A stretch of 7,745 nt of DNA, taken from an uncultured Bacilli bacterium. Lineage in GTDB: Bacteria > Bacillota_I > Bacilli_A > RF39 > UBA660. Numbering within the stretch: the stretch's first letter is position 1; each line of letters opens with the position of its first letter. The notes beneath the pieces were generated by a model. It was given only the letters and a program-made list of their open reading frames with translations. It made no database searches and had not been told where the DNA came from. Shown piece after piece: positions 1 to 6,324 of this stretch. The stretch lies in contig CAQRXS010000065.1 of NCBI GenBank assembly GCA_948874605.1, positions 1-7,745 on the forward strand, given 5' to 3'. Made by a program: the position numbers and the translations under genes.

Positions 1-129
1 TGTTTTAATTACGTTTGTACTTTCTTGTTGCAGTGTTATTTGCCATAACGCGTAGGATACTCCTATCATTAAAATAATTGCTATAAAGCATATTCCTAAT
101 ATCAAATTCAGTTTTTTCTTATCTTTCAT
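1..129 (-). CDS. Exported or membrane-anchored protein, N-terminal part only (SipW/TasA-style signal sequence)
   Basis: An open frame runs from ATG at 127-129 to the left edge, giving 43 residues. It begins with a basic stretch (MKDKKK), followed by a hydrophobic segment at about residues 7-24 and the motif VSYALW at 24-29, then a polar stretch with QQES and TNVIKT. This is a signal peptide or membrane anchor; S25-Y26-A27 is an acceptable signal peptidase site. The pattern resembles the N-termini of SipW-dependent, TasA/camelysin-like surface proteins in low-GC Firmicutes, but the mature protein lies outside the window, so the family is inferred. There is no lipobox, since C14 follows G-I rather than a small residue. 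The start is supported by AGGTG at 136-140, six bases upstream, and by a good promoter at 204-232. It is not in an operon with the sigma-like gene, because a terminator and about 330 bp lie between them. Confidence 0.7.
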   Translation of the reverse strand, partial: MKDKKKLNLILGICFIAIILMIGVSYALWQITLQQESTNVIKT

Positions 130-184
130 TTTCAACACCTTTTTCTTAGTATGACATATTTTTATTATTCTCCCTGACATTTTG

Positions 185-217
185 AATCATCTATCCTAAT
201 AGCATTATAGGATGATT
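185..217. repeat. Inverted repeat across the -10 box, possible operator
   Basis: The arms AATCATC (185-191) and GATGATT (211-217) are perfect 7-bp complements around a 19-bp centre. That centre contains a second small dyad, TAAT (197-200) and ATTA (204-207). The repeat covers the -10 hexamer and the predicted transcription start, a typical repressor position. In A+T-rich DNA such a dyad could also occur by chance. Confidence 0.35.
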
Positions 218-232
218 GCACACAAAAAGCAA
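204..232 (-). promoter_or_regulatory. Sigma-A-type promoter of the exported-protein gene
   Basis: On the minus strand, TTGCTT (227-232) and a perfect TATAAT (204-209) are separated by 17 bp. The predicted start of transcription is near 197, giving a leader of about 68 nt before the ATG at 129. An inverted repeat overlaps the -10 box (see 185-217). Confidence 0.7.
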
Positions 233-303
233 GGCACAAGATTTGAATTACGGGGTTTTGTAATTTCATGACATTTTTTTCAAAAATTTTAAAATATTCT
301 ATT

Positions 304-348
304 TCATTTGATAGGTTCTTTAGTAAAATTATTCAAGTAAACACCTCC
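304..348 (-). other. Orphan Shine-Dalgarno site with a 10-residue mini-ORF
   Basis: GGAGGTG (minus strand, 342-348) is the best ribosome-binding sequence in the window. It sits five bases before TTG (334-336), which opens a frame of ten residues (if TTG is read as Met, MNNFTKEPIK) ending in TGA (304-306). No promoter is visible close upstream, and the terminator at 383-419 lies between it and the sigma-like gene. It could be a leader peptide, the remnant of a decayed gene start, or chance. Confidence 0.25.
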
Positions 349-377
349 AAAATTTTGGCAATATTTGCCTAAATTTT
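349..377. repeat. Hairpin next to the orphan Shine-Dalgarno
   Basis: AAAATTT (349-355) pairs with AAATTTT (371-377). After one T:T mismatch, GGCAA (357-361) pairs with TTGCC (365-369) around a 3-nt loop. Read on the minus strand, it ends exactly where GGAGGTG begins and has no following T-run, so it does not look like a terminator for that strand. Confidence 0.4.
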
Positions 378-382
378 TAAAC

Positions 383-419
383 AAAAATCAGAGAAAATTT
401 TTCATATTCTCTGATTTTT
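383..419 (-). terminator. Rho-independent terminator of the sigma-like gene
   Basis: The arms AAAAATCAGAGAA (383-395) and TTCTCTGATTTTT (407-419) are perfect 13-bp complements with an 11-nt loop. On the minus strand the descending arm ends in a T-run interrupted by a single G. It lies 42 bp past the stop codon at 462. Because the outer pairs are A-T on both sides, it could act in either direction, but no plus-strand gene leads into it. Confidence 0.75.
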
Positions 420-461
420 TATATCAAATTTTATCTTTATCGAAACTCAAATTTTATTAAA

Positions 462-1448
462 CTATTTTTTATTTAGCTTCCTCTGTGAATAATTTTCTTG
501 AAATTCAAAATCAAACTTTTGAGAAAAAGCTCTACTTTGAGCAAATTTATTAAGTATCTTTTTTATACGCTTCCGAATAGCTGTAGAAGATACACCATAT
601 AAATTGGCAAGCTCATTTAATTGTTGCTTTTCACTACCCATCAACCCGAAATAACGAGCCAACAATTCTCGCTTATATGAAGATATAGAAGATGATTTTA
701 AATATTCGTTTAAACTTTGATAAATCATATGCTCTTCAGCCAGAGAAAATTCATCTTTTGTTTGTTCGACCCCTAAAATTCTGCTTTTCCTATTGTATAC
801 TTTCTGAACCAAATAGTGACGCATCAATTCAACAGTACGTATGTTAAACTTATTATCTTCATCAAAATAATGAATCTCTTGGCTTAAGATTATAAAGATT
901 TCTTCTAATAAGGAACAAAGAGAAGCGTCAGCTATAGAAAAGCAAAACCGAGAAAAAAGCTGTTCAATACACTCTTCTTCTGACTTTCCAACCAAACGTA
1001 ATTTCAAATACTCATACAAAATGACATCGAAATTATCCGTTCTCGTATGAATAATATCACTGAGCTTCCTATAATTATCAATAGATTTTAAAGCTAACTG
1101 ATAATAAAATTTATTTACTTTAAAAAAGGAAGAATACCACTGTATATGATTTAATATGTCAGAATCTACTTTTTGAGTCCATAACTCAAGTGCATTTTGC
1201 ATAATATCTAAAATATCAAATTCGCCATATGCAACATACATAACCGGTGAAGAAACAACAAAATTATATACCATAGGAAAGGTTCTGAATAACAACTCTT
1301 CTCTAATTTCTTTCTGAGCATTATTATCGTTAAGTTGCATCATATGATTATAAAGAGATTGCGCAGTGCTTAAAGGAATAGCTTCTTGTGTTCCAAAAGG
1401 ATAATATTCCTCCAATTTTTTTAAATTATCACCATAAATTTTATTCAT
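462..1448 (-). CDS. Divergent sigma-70-like regulator (sigma region 4 helix-turn-helix)
   Basis: This 328-residue protein has the layout of a sigma-70 factor, though a weakly conserved one. The clearest part is a region-4-like domain at about 236-305: RELLARYFGL, then a helix-turn-helix around 275-302 (LNELANLYGVSSTAIRKRIKKILNKF with conserved spacing), where a sigma factor contacts the -35 element. Residues 30-105 resemble region 2, with a helix containing EFDILDIMQNALELW that recalls the usual DL-E-IGL core-binding segment. Residues 148-185 (GKSEEECIEQLFSRF) could be region 3. The region 2 match is poor, so it may be a sigma factor for a narrow regulon or a DNA-binding regulator derived from one. 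No transmembrane segment is visible. It follows priA with a 69-bp gap that contains its own promoter, and a terminator lies downstream. AGAGGGGG (1455-1462), six bases before ATG, supports the start. Confidence 0.65.
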   Translation of the reverse strand: MNKIYGDNLKKLEEYYPFGTQEAIPLSTAQSLYNHMMQLNDNNAQKEIREELLFRTFPMVYNFVVSSPVMYVAYGEFDILDIMQNALELWTQKVDSDILNHIQWYSSFFKVNKFYYQLALKSIDNYRKLSDIIHTRTDNFDVILYEYLKLRLVGKSEEECIEQLFSRFCFSIADASLCSLLEEIFIILSQEIHYFDEDNKFNIRTVELMRHYLVQKVYNRKSRILGVEQTKDEFSLAEEHMIYQSLNEYLKSSSISSYKRELLARYFGLMGSEKQQLNELANLYGVSSTAIRKRIKKILNKFAQSRAFSQKFDFEFQENYSQRKLNKK

Positions 1449-1475
1449 AATTTTCCCCCTCTTTGAATAGTGATT

Positions 1476-1504
1476 ATATTAGCATAAAAAGACATTTAAT
1501 GCAA
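1476..1504 (-). promoter_or_regulatory. Extended -10 promoter of the sigma-like gene
   Basis: On the minus strand, TTGCAT (1499-1504) is followed by 17 bp and TAATAT (1476-1481), preceded by TGC, an extended -10 element. An overlapping TATAAT (1473-1478) is an alternative -10 with a longer spacer. Predicted start near 1469, about 20 nt before ATG. No terminator hairpin is seen between priA and this promoter, so read-through from priA is also possible. Confidence 0.6.
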
Positions 1505-1517
1505 ATTCATCAAAAAA

Positions 1518-3689
1518 TTATTCTTCAAAATCAATATCTAAACTTACTTTATTATTTGATACAAACTGCCAATCCAGTTCCTGCAAAGCATTCTTTAAAT
1601 TATCATCAAAGCGATATTTTATAAGAATTTCAAAGTGATAAACATTATTTACCAAAAACATGTTTGCTGTAGTTGGCCCCAAAATGATACTCGAAGAATC
1701 TAACTTTTTTTCTAAGAAACTCTTAACATTGCGTGATTCATTACTAGCAAGTGTATAATCTCGGCTTTTAATCGTTAAATGAGCTAAATGATAAAAAGGT
1801 GGATATTTTAAAGTCTTACGAATATTCATTTCATATTTATAAAAGCTAAAATAATCCTGATTTTTAACACAATTTAAAATATAATTGGTAGGATAAAATG
1901 TCTGTAAAATAACCTCTCCTGTCGTTCCTTTCCTACCAGCTCTCCCACTTGCTTGGCAAAGTAAATCAAAAGTCTTTTCATTGCTTAAATAATCCGGGAT
2001 GTTTAATGTTGCATCTGCATTTAAAATACCGACCAACGAAACATCTGGAAAATCAAGTCCTTTGCTAATCATTTGTGTCCCTAGCAAAATATCATATTTA
2101 TGTTCATAAAAATCCTCAATAATTTTCTCATAATTTCCCTTGTTAGCAGTAGAATCACAATCCATTCGAATAATTCTAGCTGTCGGGAATATCTCATTTA
2201 AATAATCTTCTAATTTTTCTGTTCCAAGGCCATAATAATTTAGTGCTTCTTCATGACAATTCGGACATTTACTTTCTTTAAAAACTGTATAACCACAATA
2301 ATGACAACGAAAGTTATTAGAAGATTTATGATAAGTTAGCGAAATATCGCAGTGCGGACACCGATAAGTAAACCCACAACTAGAGCAAGTAATTGTAGTC
2401 GAATGCCCTCTTCGATTTAAAAGTAAAAGTATTTGCTCTTTTTTATTTAATTTTTCAATGATACGACATTCTAATTCTCGACTTAAAATAGAATGACGAT
2501 TCTTAACCTCTTCTGCCATGTCAATAATTTCACAATCTGGTAGTAAAGAACCATTTGCTCGTGTCATTAATGGAACATAAGTATAAACTTTTTTTTGAGC
2601 TCTGGCCATCGTACCAAGTGTTGGTGTAGCACTTCCAAGTACCAAAGGGCAATGATGAGTAACTCCTCTTTTTTTTGCTACATCTAATGTATCATAACGA
2701 GGACTATTTTCTTGCTTAAAAGATTCCGAATGCTCCTCATCTAAAATAATAATACCAATATTTTCTAGGGGCGCGAAAACTGCACTACGAGCGCCTATAA
2801 CAATACGTGCTTCCCCGCGAAGTATCTTTCGCCATTCATCATACTTTTCTCCATCACTCAAATTAGAATGCAAAACTGCAATATCATCAAAGACTTGAGC
2901 AAAACGTTTTACAAGTTGACTAGTTATACTAATTTCTGGCACCAAAACCAAAGCTGTTTTACCAAGATTTAAAACATCCGCAATTAATCTAAAATAAATT
3001 TCCGTTTTCCCAGATCCAGTAACACCATGAAGCAAATACACATTATCACTTTCTAATCCATTTTTTATTTTATCATAAGCCTTTTGTTGTTCAGTTGTAA
3101 GTACTTTTTTCTCTTGAACTTCCTGTTTCAAAATAGAATAACGATAAACCTCTTCTACGATTTCTTCCAAAATATTCTTTTGTAATAAAGTTTTCACACT
3201 AGAACTCACTTTTAAAGCATCGCTTTTTAATATTTTTTCGTTTGTTTGAAACAAAGCTATGACCTTTCTTTGAGACTCATTTTGACATAAAGTAATACAC
3301 TCTTCGAAGCTTTTCATCAACTTTAAAAAAACTTTTGTTTTTTTAGGAATCAAAACACCTTTTTTGGCTTTTAAAGCTCGTGGCAACATCACAGAATAAC
3401 AAGAACTTAAACTACTAAGCGTTCTTTCTTTTAAAAAATGCCCTAAGTCTAACATTTCATGTGTTAAAACAGGCTCACTATCAATAATCTCAATAATATG
3501 CCTAGTATCACATGTACTATCTTCTCTTTGGTTTAAAATATAACCTTCTAAAGTAAGATTTCCAAAAGGAACTAAGACTCTTTTACCAATCTGTACAAAG
3601 TCTTGCAACTCTTTAGGAACTTCATAAGTAAAAGTTTTATCAACATGTTTATTTTTTAATTCTACTAAAACATCAACATACATAAGCAT
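1518..3689 (-). CDS. priA: Primosomal protein N' (replication restart DNA helicase PriA)
   Basis: PriA recognises stalled or D-loop forks and reloads the replicative helicase after fork collapse. All hallmark parts are present (numbered from the GTG at 3690-3692): the N-terminal 3'-end binding domain (about 4-100); a winged-helix region (about 105-190); Walker A GVTGSGKT (223-230); the DEEH box (318-321); GSATPT (353-358); a zinc module with eight cysteines in four pairs (C436/C439, C445/C448, C463/C466, C476/C479); and motif VI QASGRAGRKG (580-589). Its 723-724 residues are slightly shorter than Bacillus homologues, with no missing catalytic part. The start is ambiguous: GTG (3690-3692), ATG (3687-3689) and ATG (3681-3683) are all in frame, none with a Shine-Dalgarno. 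Alignment to other PriA N-termini fits any of them. A TATAAT only about 12 bp upstream suggests leaderless translation. Confidence 0.97.
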   Translation of the reverse strand: MLMYVDVLVELKNKHVDKTFTYEVPKELQDFVQIGKRVLVPFGNLTLEGYILNQREDSTCDTRHIIEIIDSEPVLTHEMLDLGHFLKERTLSSLSSCYSVMLPRALKAKKGVLIPKKTKVFLKLMKSFEECITLCQNESQRKVIALFQTNEKILKSDALKVSSSVKTLLQKNILEEIVEEVYRYSILKQEVQEKKVLTTEQQKAYDKIKNGLESDNVYLLHGVTGSGKTEIYFRLIADVLNLGKTALVLVPEISITSQLVKRFAQVFDDIAVLHSNLSDGEKYDEWRKILRGEARIVIGARSAVFAPLENIGIIILDEEHSESFKQENSPRYDTLDVAKKRGVTHHCPLVLGSATPTLGTMARAQKKVYTYVPLMTRANGSLLPDCEIIDMAEEVKNRHSILSRELECRIIEKLNKKEQILLLLNRRGHSTTITCSSCGFTYRCPHCDISLTYHKSSNNFRCHYCGYTVFKESKCPNCHEEALNYYGLGTEKLEDYLNEIFPTARIIRMDCDSTANKGNYEKIIEDFYEHKYDILLGTQMISKGLDFPDVSLVGILNADATLNIPDYLSNEKTFDLLCQASGRAGRKGTTGEVILQTFYPTNYILNCVKNQDYFSFYKYEMNIRKTLKYPPFYHLAHLTIKSRDYTLASNESRNVKSFLEKKLDSSSIILGPTTANMFLVNNVYHFEILIKYRFDDNLKNALQELDWQFVSNNKVSLDIDFEE

Positions 3690-3700
3690 CACTAAAAAGT

Positions 3701-3730
3701 ATTATACACTAAAAAAAAGGCATCAGTCTA
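3701..3730 (-). promoter_or_regulatory. Promoter of priA, predicted to give a leaderless mRNA
   Basis: A perfect TATAAT (minus strand, 3701-3706) with a weak -35, TAGACT (3725-3730), at an 18-bp spacing. Seven bases past the -10 lands near 3693-3694, one to five bases before the GTG/ATG start codons of priA, so there is no room for a ribosome-binding site. The -35 overlaps the stop codon and terminator of the upstream gene. Confidence 0.5.
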
Positions 3731-3740
3731 CCTTCTTTTT
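3711..3740 (-). terminator. Terminator of the paralog pair, overlapping the stop codon
   Basis: On the minus strand, a stem of about 12 bp (3729-3740 with 3711-3722, two U-G wobbles, GG/CC near the tip) closes a 6-nt loop (3723-3728) and its descending arm ends in eight T. The ascending arm is made of the last codons (KKRR) and stop codon of the preceding gene. Much of the stem is A-T, so efficiency may be partial. Confidence 0.6.
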
Positions 3741-5005
3741 TTCTCCAATTCCAATTGACGTTCTTCTTGATATCGTTTTTCCATTACATAATAGTAATAT
3801 AAATTAATATTACTTGGCCCCATAACGAATCGCCAAAATACCTCATTAGGACTACATAGCAAATCAGTATCAACAATAACAAATTCTCCTGCTTCTTTCC
3901 GAATATTATTACTTCCTTTAAACGAAATAGATTCTGGAGCAACATAAAATCCATACATCTCACTAGGGTCGTTTCTTACTAGCAATCTTCCTACATTTTC
4001 TCTTTTAGGATCCAACCAAACTCTTCCTTTTTTTCTCTCAGCCTTATAAATTGCGTAAACATCATCTATTGTGCAAGTACCCATTTCGCAAAAAGCCGTA
4101 ATTTCTACGAATAAATCGAGCTCTTTTAAATAAAATCTTGCACAAGGATAAAGTAAATTCTCACTATTATCGATATCAATTAATTCTCGTCGATCTCCAA
4201 CTTTTAACACAAACGAAGAAAACTGAAAAATATTAGAATAACCACCGCAAGTCCATTTTCCAATCTCAAATACTTTTGTATTCGAGCGAGAAACCAAATC
4301 ATCCATAAGTAAAATTAGAGCATGATACTCTCTCTTTTGTTCTTCGGTATATACTTTTCCTTTTTGATATAAACTCCAATAAAATTCTTCTTTATATTTT
4401 TCAAATAATTCAAAAAAATAAGGAGACTTTTTAGCAATATCAAGATATTTACAAAAATCAAAACATGGAATATTAGAAAAAGAAGAAAGTAATTTTTCCA
4501 TCGGTTCCTTTTGATATAAAACTTTATTAACCATATAATCATAATATTTATTTTCGTCAAATCTTAAATAATAGAAAACTACTCTTACAGAAAGATAATC
4601 CAAAAGAGATAAATCTGGTTTTTCCCAAATTTTATCTAATATCTTATCTGCATTATCATTTACTAGCTTATCAAGTTCTAAAGTAGATAAAATGATATTC
4701 CAATATTCTTTTGTAGTAGAGATATGTTGAATTAAATAATCAAGCATTTTTTCTTTTAAAGCATCTTCCACAATTTTCATTAAATGTACATACTCCTCTT
4801 TTGTAAAAAGAGAAAAGATGGATTCTATATGTTCAAGTAAAAAATGTGAAAAATCATTAGAATAAGAACCCTTTCGAACCAAATTAAAAATATCAGCCTT
4901 TGTAAATTTTATAAATGATTGCTTTCCATTCAGATAATCTAAAATATTGCCACCAGTAAAGTGTTCAAGCAACAATTTATAATATAACATTGAATGTTTC
5001 GTCAT
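3728..5005 (-). CDS. Kinase-fold-like protein, second of a tandem paralog pair (unknown function)
   Basis: This 425-residue protein belongs to no family I can name. It is homologous along its length to the product of 5002-6150. Residues 1-245 are mostly helical and rich in Leu, Phe and Tyr. Residues 246-395 look like a divergent kinase core: a Gly loop (CGGYSNIF, 253-260), Lys268 in VLKVG, D332-x-K-x-x-N337 resembling the catalytic loop, and V378-D379-T-D381 where DFG would be. The shared motif YGFYVAP (351-357) lies between the last two. The C-terminus is basic (EKKRR). The frame is open up to 5047, but the real start is ATG at 5003-5005: AAGGAGAAG sits six bases before it, and this ATG overlaps the upstream stop as ATGA, implying translational coupling. 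No signal peptide or membrane segment is seen. The kinase assignment rests on motif reading only. Confidence 0.75.
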   Translation of the reverse strand: MTKHSMLYYKLLLEHFTGGNILDYLNGKQSFIKFTKADIFNLVRKGSYSNDFSHFLLEHIESIFSLFTKEEYVHLMKIVEDALKEKMLDYLIQHISTTKEYWNIILSTLELDKLVNDNADKILDKIWEKPDLSLLDYLSVRVVFYYLRFDENKYYDYMVNKVLYQKEPMEKLLSSFSNIPCFDFCKYLDIAKKSPYFFELFEKYKEEFYWSLYQKGKVYTEEQKREYHALILLMDDLVSRSNTKVFEIGKWTCGGYSNIFQFSSFVLKVGDRRELIDIDNSENLLYPCARFYLKELDLFVEITAFCEMGTCTIDDVYAIYKAERKKGRVWLDPKRENVGRLLVRNDPSEMYGFYVAPESISFKGSNNIRKEAGEFVIVDTDLLCSPNEVFWRFVMGPSNINLYYYYVMEKRYQEERQLELEKKRR

Positions 5006-6150
5006 AAACTTCTTCTCCTTTTCATAGCCATTTCTTTTTGAAACCACTCTTCATATATTGGAAGAGTATAATCATTAGGAATTTTACCCTCTTCAAACAA
5101 ATGATCTAAATCAATAATAGCAAGCTTTCCACCAGCTAGTTGTTTTTTATTTTCTCCTATAAGCCCCACTGCTTTAGGATCAACATAAAAACCATAAGAA
5201 TTATTTGTTCGTAATAATCTTCCTAAATTTGAAGGTTTGGCATCCCACCAAATACGTCCCTTTAATCGTTCACGCTTATATACTTCATATACATCCCATT
5301 CTGTAATGTTGAAAGTATCTGTAAGTTCTGTAACTTCTAAATATAACTTTAATGTCTCGCGTTGTAACCGTTTCATCGGATAAACCAGATTTTCACTATT
5401 GGATAATTCAAAATAAGTATGAGCATGTCCTATTTTCAATATAAGATGATGAAAACAATATACTTCACAAAAAGAACCAGGCTTTAAACGTTTCACTTCA
5501 TAAAGTTCCATCTTTTCCATTCGACACAAATCATCAATAATCATTGGAAGTTCTAAAAAAGTGTCTTTAAAAGATTCATACATACTTATCTTTTTTAAAA
5601 ATCCCCAATAAACATTTTCTTTATATTTTGCATAAAGTTCATCAAAAAATGGAGAACTTTTAACCTTTTGTAATATTTTATAAGCATCTCGAAAATAAAA
5701 ATAAGGAAAATACTGAAATATTAATTCTAAAAGTTCTTTAGAAGATAAAATATTTTTCAAAAAACAATCATCCTCAACACAAAATATCTTGGTAAAAGTT
5801 TTAGAAAAGACTTCGCCCCACTGTTCATCAAAAGGTATTTGAAGGAGAAGTTCTTTATATCGAGATATATGAGATAGAAATAATGTAATCATTGCGTTCT
5901 GTAGCCTAAAACATGAATTTTCAAAAAAAGATAAAACTTCCTCAGTAGGAAGAATGATTAATAATTCCAAAACTTGCTTTGATAATATTTTGCGTTCAAA
6001 AAGAATTTTATAATTTTTATTTTGTACGAGTCCCCATATATCCTCTCTTGTAAAACAAAAAATGATTTTATTCTCATCCAAAAATCGCTGTATATTTTTC
6101 GCCGCATCTTCTTCATTATTCATCCACTCAAAATATAACTTCGAATGCAT
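5002..6150 (-). CDS. Kinase-fold-like protein, first of a tandem paralog pair (unknown function)
   Basis: This 382-residue protein is the promoter-proximal member of the pair. Residues 1-215 form a helical region with no recognised domain. It includes a stretch at 164-187 (KSSPFFDELYAKYKE followed by YWGF) that is strongly conserved in the partner. Residues 216-352 carry kinase-like signatures: PGSFCEVY (224-231) as a glycine loop, Lys239 in ILKIG, W302-D303-A-K305-P-S-N308 as a catalytic loop, and I346-D347-L-D349 as a DFG equivalent. The Lys-to-Asp distance (64 residues) is shorter than in canonical kinases, and about 40 residues including YGFYVDP separate DxKxxN from DxD, so the fold may be another ATP-grasping or phosphotransferase variant. 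The C-terminus is basic (MKRRRSL). AGGGGG (6159-6164) lies eight bases before ATG, under a strong promoter. It ends in TGA, overlapping the next ATG. Confidence 0.75.
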   Translation of the reverse strand: MHSKLYFEWMNNEEDAAKNIQRFLDENKIIFCFTREDIWGLVQNKNYKILFERKILSKQVLELLIILPTEEVLSFFENSCFRLQNAMITLFLSHISRYKELLLQIPFDEQWGEVFSKTFTKIFCVEDDCFLKNILSSKELLELIFQYFPYFYFRDAYKILQKVKSSPFFDELYAKYKENVYWGFLKKISMYESFKDTFLELPMIIDDLCRMEKMELYEVKRLKPGSFCEVYCFHHLILKIGHAHTYFELSNSENLVYPMKRLQRETLKLYLEVTELTDTFNITEWDVYEVYKRERLKGRIWWDAKPSNLGRLLRTNNSYGFYVDPKAVGLIGENKKQLAGGKLAIIDLDHLFEEGKIPNDYTLPIYEEWFQKEMAMKRRRSL

Positions 6151-6176
6151 GATAACATCCCCCTTTTTTGAGGGTT

Positions 6177-6205
6177 ATTATAACAAATAATAGATTGCTT
6201 TTCAA
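6177..6205 (-). promoter_or_regulatory. Strong extended -10 promoter of the kinase-like pair
   Basis: On the minus strand, TTGAAA (6200-6205), a 17-bp spacer and TATAAT (6177-6182), preceded by TGT (an extended -10). This is the best promoter in the window. Predicted start near 6170, about 20 nt before ATG at 6148-6150. No clear operator dyad is visible around it. Confidence 0.75.
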
Positions 6206-6324
6206 GTCCATTCATTTTTTTGTAAATTTATGTGGGTGTGCATAAAAATTACTTTCACTAGCTGATATAAATATTTTTTATCTTTAGTACACCACGCCCT
6301 ATTGTTCTTCTTCAATTTTATTTA

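Larger units (their letters stand above)
130..461. other. Gene-free stretch between the sigma-like gene and the exported-protein gene
   Basis: These 332 bp hold, in minus-strand transcription order, the terminator of the sigma-like gene (383-419), a second hairpin (349-377), an orphan GGAGGTG Shine-Dalgarno with a 10-codon frame (304-348), and the promoter and leader of the exported-protein gene (130-232). I see no convincing gene longer than the mini-frame on either strand. Confidence 0.7.

Noticed and set aside
138..268. A 34-codon minus-strand frame (beginning MKLQNPVIQI) upstream of the exported-protein gene
   Set aside because: It has no Shine-Dalgarno, runs straight through the well-formed promoter at 204-232, and shows no recognisable features.
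152..274. Three copies of TGACAT (152-157, 175-180, 269-274) around the exported-protein promoter
   Set aside because: Hexamers recur by chance in such A+T-rich DNA, and the spacing (23 and 94 bp) is irregular.
4315..4560. An 81-codon minus-strand frame rich in Ile, Lys and Phe
   Set aside because: It lies wholly inside the second kinase-like paralog in another frame, has no Shine-Dalgarno, and its composition is that of out-of-frame A+T-rich DNA.
6159..6175. CCCT/AGGG hairpin that could mask the Shine-Dalgarno of the first kinase-like paralog
   Set aside because: The predicted transcription start lies at or after the CCCT arm, so the arm is probably absent from the mRNA, and the stem is only 4 bp.
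6206..6324. Possible terminator or structured RNA after the HAD gene (GGGCGTGGTGT and GCACACCC segments)
   Set aside because: The pairing is imperfect, spans about 40 nt and is followed by no T-run. I see no recognisable riboswitch or terminator here.
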